Shown in pieces: positions 63,757 through 64,000 of a stretch of DNA of 64,000 nucleotides; positions within the stretch are counted from its first letter, which is position 1, and every line of letters starts with the position of its first letter. The notes under the pieces are model-generated. The model saw nothing but the letters and a program-made list of their open reading frames with translations. It did no database searches and had not been told where the DNA came from. A program made the position numbers and the translations under genes. This stretch comes from Prochlorococcus sp. AG-409-B05 (GTDB lineage Bacteria; Cyanobacteriota; Cyanobacteriia; PCC-6307; Cyanobiaceae): positions 62,001-126,000 of the forward strand of contig QCJK01000003.1 in assembly GCA_003216075.1 (NCBI GenBank). The letters run 5' to 3'.

Positions 63757-64000
63757 TTGACATTACCTGACAAGCTTTTATTAACCGATTTATTACGTCA
63801 TCGTGTTAGATGCGATCAAGGTATAGATCACGGAATTGGTGTATCTTGTTGGATGCATCCGCCTGTACATCGTGTACTTGGGTGGGCAAGTAAACCGTCT
63901 GCATTAAAATTATCTAGAGATATTTGGAAGTTAAATCAGTTGAGAGGTGTTGCAGATCAAGAAGTCTTTGTAAAAGGTAAACCTTCTATTTCTGATCAGG
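63757..64000 (+). CDS. Conserved cyanobacterial protein downstream of dnaN (PRC-barrel-like), 3' truncated by window edge
   Basis: Starts at TTG 63757, one base after the dnaN stop, and runs off the window: LTDLLRHRVRCDQGIDHGIGVSCWMHPPVHRVLGWASKPSALKLSRDIWKL. In picocyanobacteria this gene sits between dnaN and purL; its start segment is recalled as a PRC-barrel-like or RNA-metabolism candidate, but only 81 residues are visible. The HPPVHRVLGW piece looks distinctive. Function not established. Confidence 0.7.
   Translation, partial: MTLPDKLLLTDLLRHRVRCDQGIDHGIGVSCWMHPPVHRVLGWASKPSALKLSRDIWKLNQLRGVADQEVFVKGKPSISDQ

Overview
The window is an AT-rich, very compact stretch of cyanobacterial chromosome that looks like a marine picocyanobacterium, most likely a low-light Prochlorococcus. 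This is inferred from protein character and gene order: the ubiB-like / DUF1400 / thrC / dnaN / PRC-barrel-type run, the pyrG-queE-queC-pabB-pabC run, two group 2 sigma factors, a Tic20-like gene, DUF3134 and DUF2227 genes, and many small picocyanobacterial hypotheticals. I saw no HIP1 octamers, insertion sequences, phage genes or CRISPR arrays. The content is core genome, not an island.

Layout. 1-4.6 kb: 3' part of mnmG, a chorismate-lyase-like gene, small hypotheticals and an SprT-type metalloprotein. 4.6-12 kb: ligA, a TVP38/DedA-type membrane protein, valS, two unknown cyanobacterial genes, an IscA/HesB-type iron-sulfur protein and tRNA-Val(UAC). 12-18 kb: a DUF2227 protein, speE-speB, a small Cys-rich protein, gcvT and aspS. 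18-25 kb: a group 2 sigma factor, then pyrG-queE-queC-pabB-pabC (CTP, 7-deazaguanine and p-aminobenzoate synthesis), with cobA facing them. 25-33.6 kb: a TrpD2-like transferase, an MFS transporter, ppk, a second sigma factor with a phytol-kinase-like gene, and a DAHP synthase. 33.7-42 kb: acnB, a ClC transporter, a radical SAM protein, an O-antigen-ligase-like protein and an FAD oxidoreductase. 42-47 kb: dnaK, aroE, tic20-like, rpsF and argG. 47.3-48.3 kb: a roughly 1 kb gap with no convincing protein gene but strong hairpins. 48.3-62.3 kb: small genes, mraY, purT, sucrose-phosphate synthase, uvrA, recN, a UbiB-like kinase, a DUF1400 protein and thrC. 62.26-62.6 kb: a probable replication origin, followed by dnaN and the start of the next gene.

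Functionally the genes cover DNA replication and repair (dnaN, ligA, uvrA, recN), translation and tRNA modification (valS, aspS, rpsF, mnmG, queE, queC, tRNA-Val), chorismate use (DAHP synthase, aroE, pabB, pabC, chorismate lyase, TrpD2-like), nucleotide and amino-acid synthesis (pyrG, purT, argG, thrC, speE, speB, gcvT), cofactors (cobA) and envelope or solute functions (mraY, O-antigen-ligase-like, sucrose-phosphate synthase).

The most useful observations are four genes whose conserved N-termini have no in-frame ATG, GTG or TTG and seem to begin at CTG, ATT or ATC; a perfect GTA-N8-TAC palindrome (NtcA-type) between cobA and the TrpD2-like gene; an 18-bp palindrome in the DAHP synthase/acnB divergent region; a possible structured RNA locus near 48 kb; and DnaA-box-like 9-mers upstream of dnaN. 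I found no clearly new multi-gene system. No searches or computations were run; all calls rest on reading the sequence.
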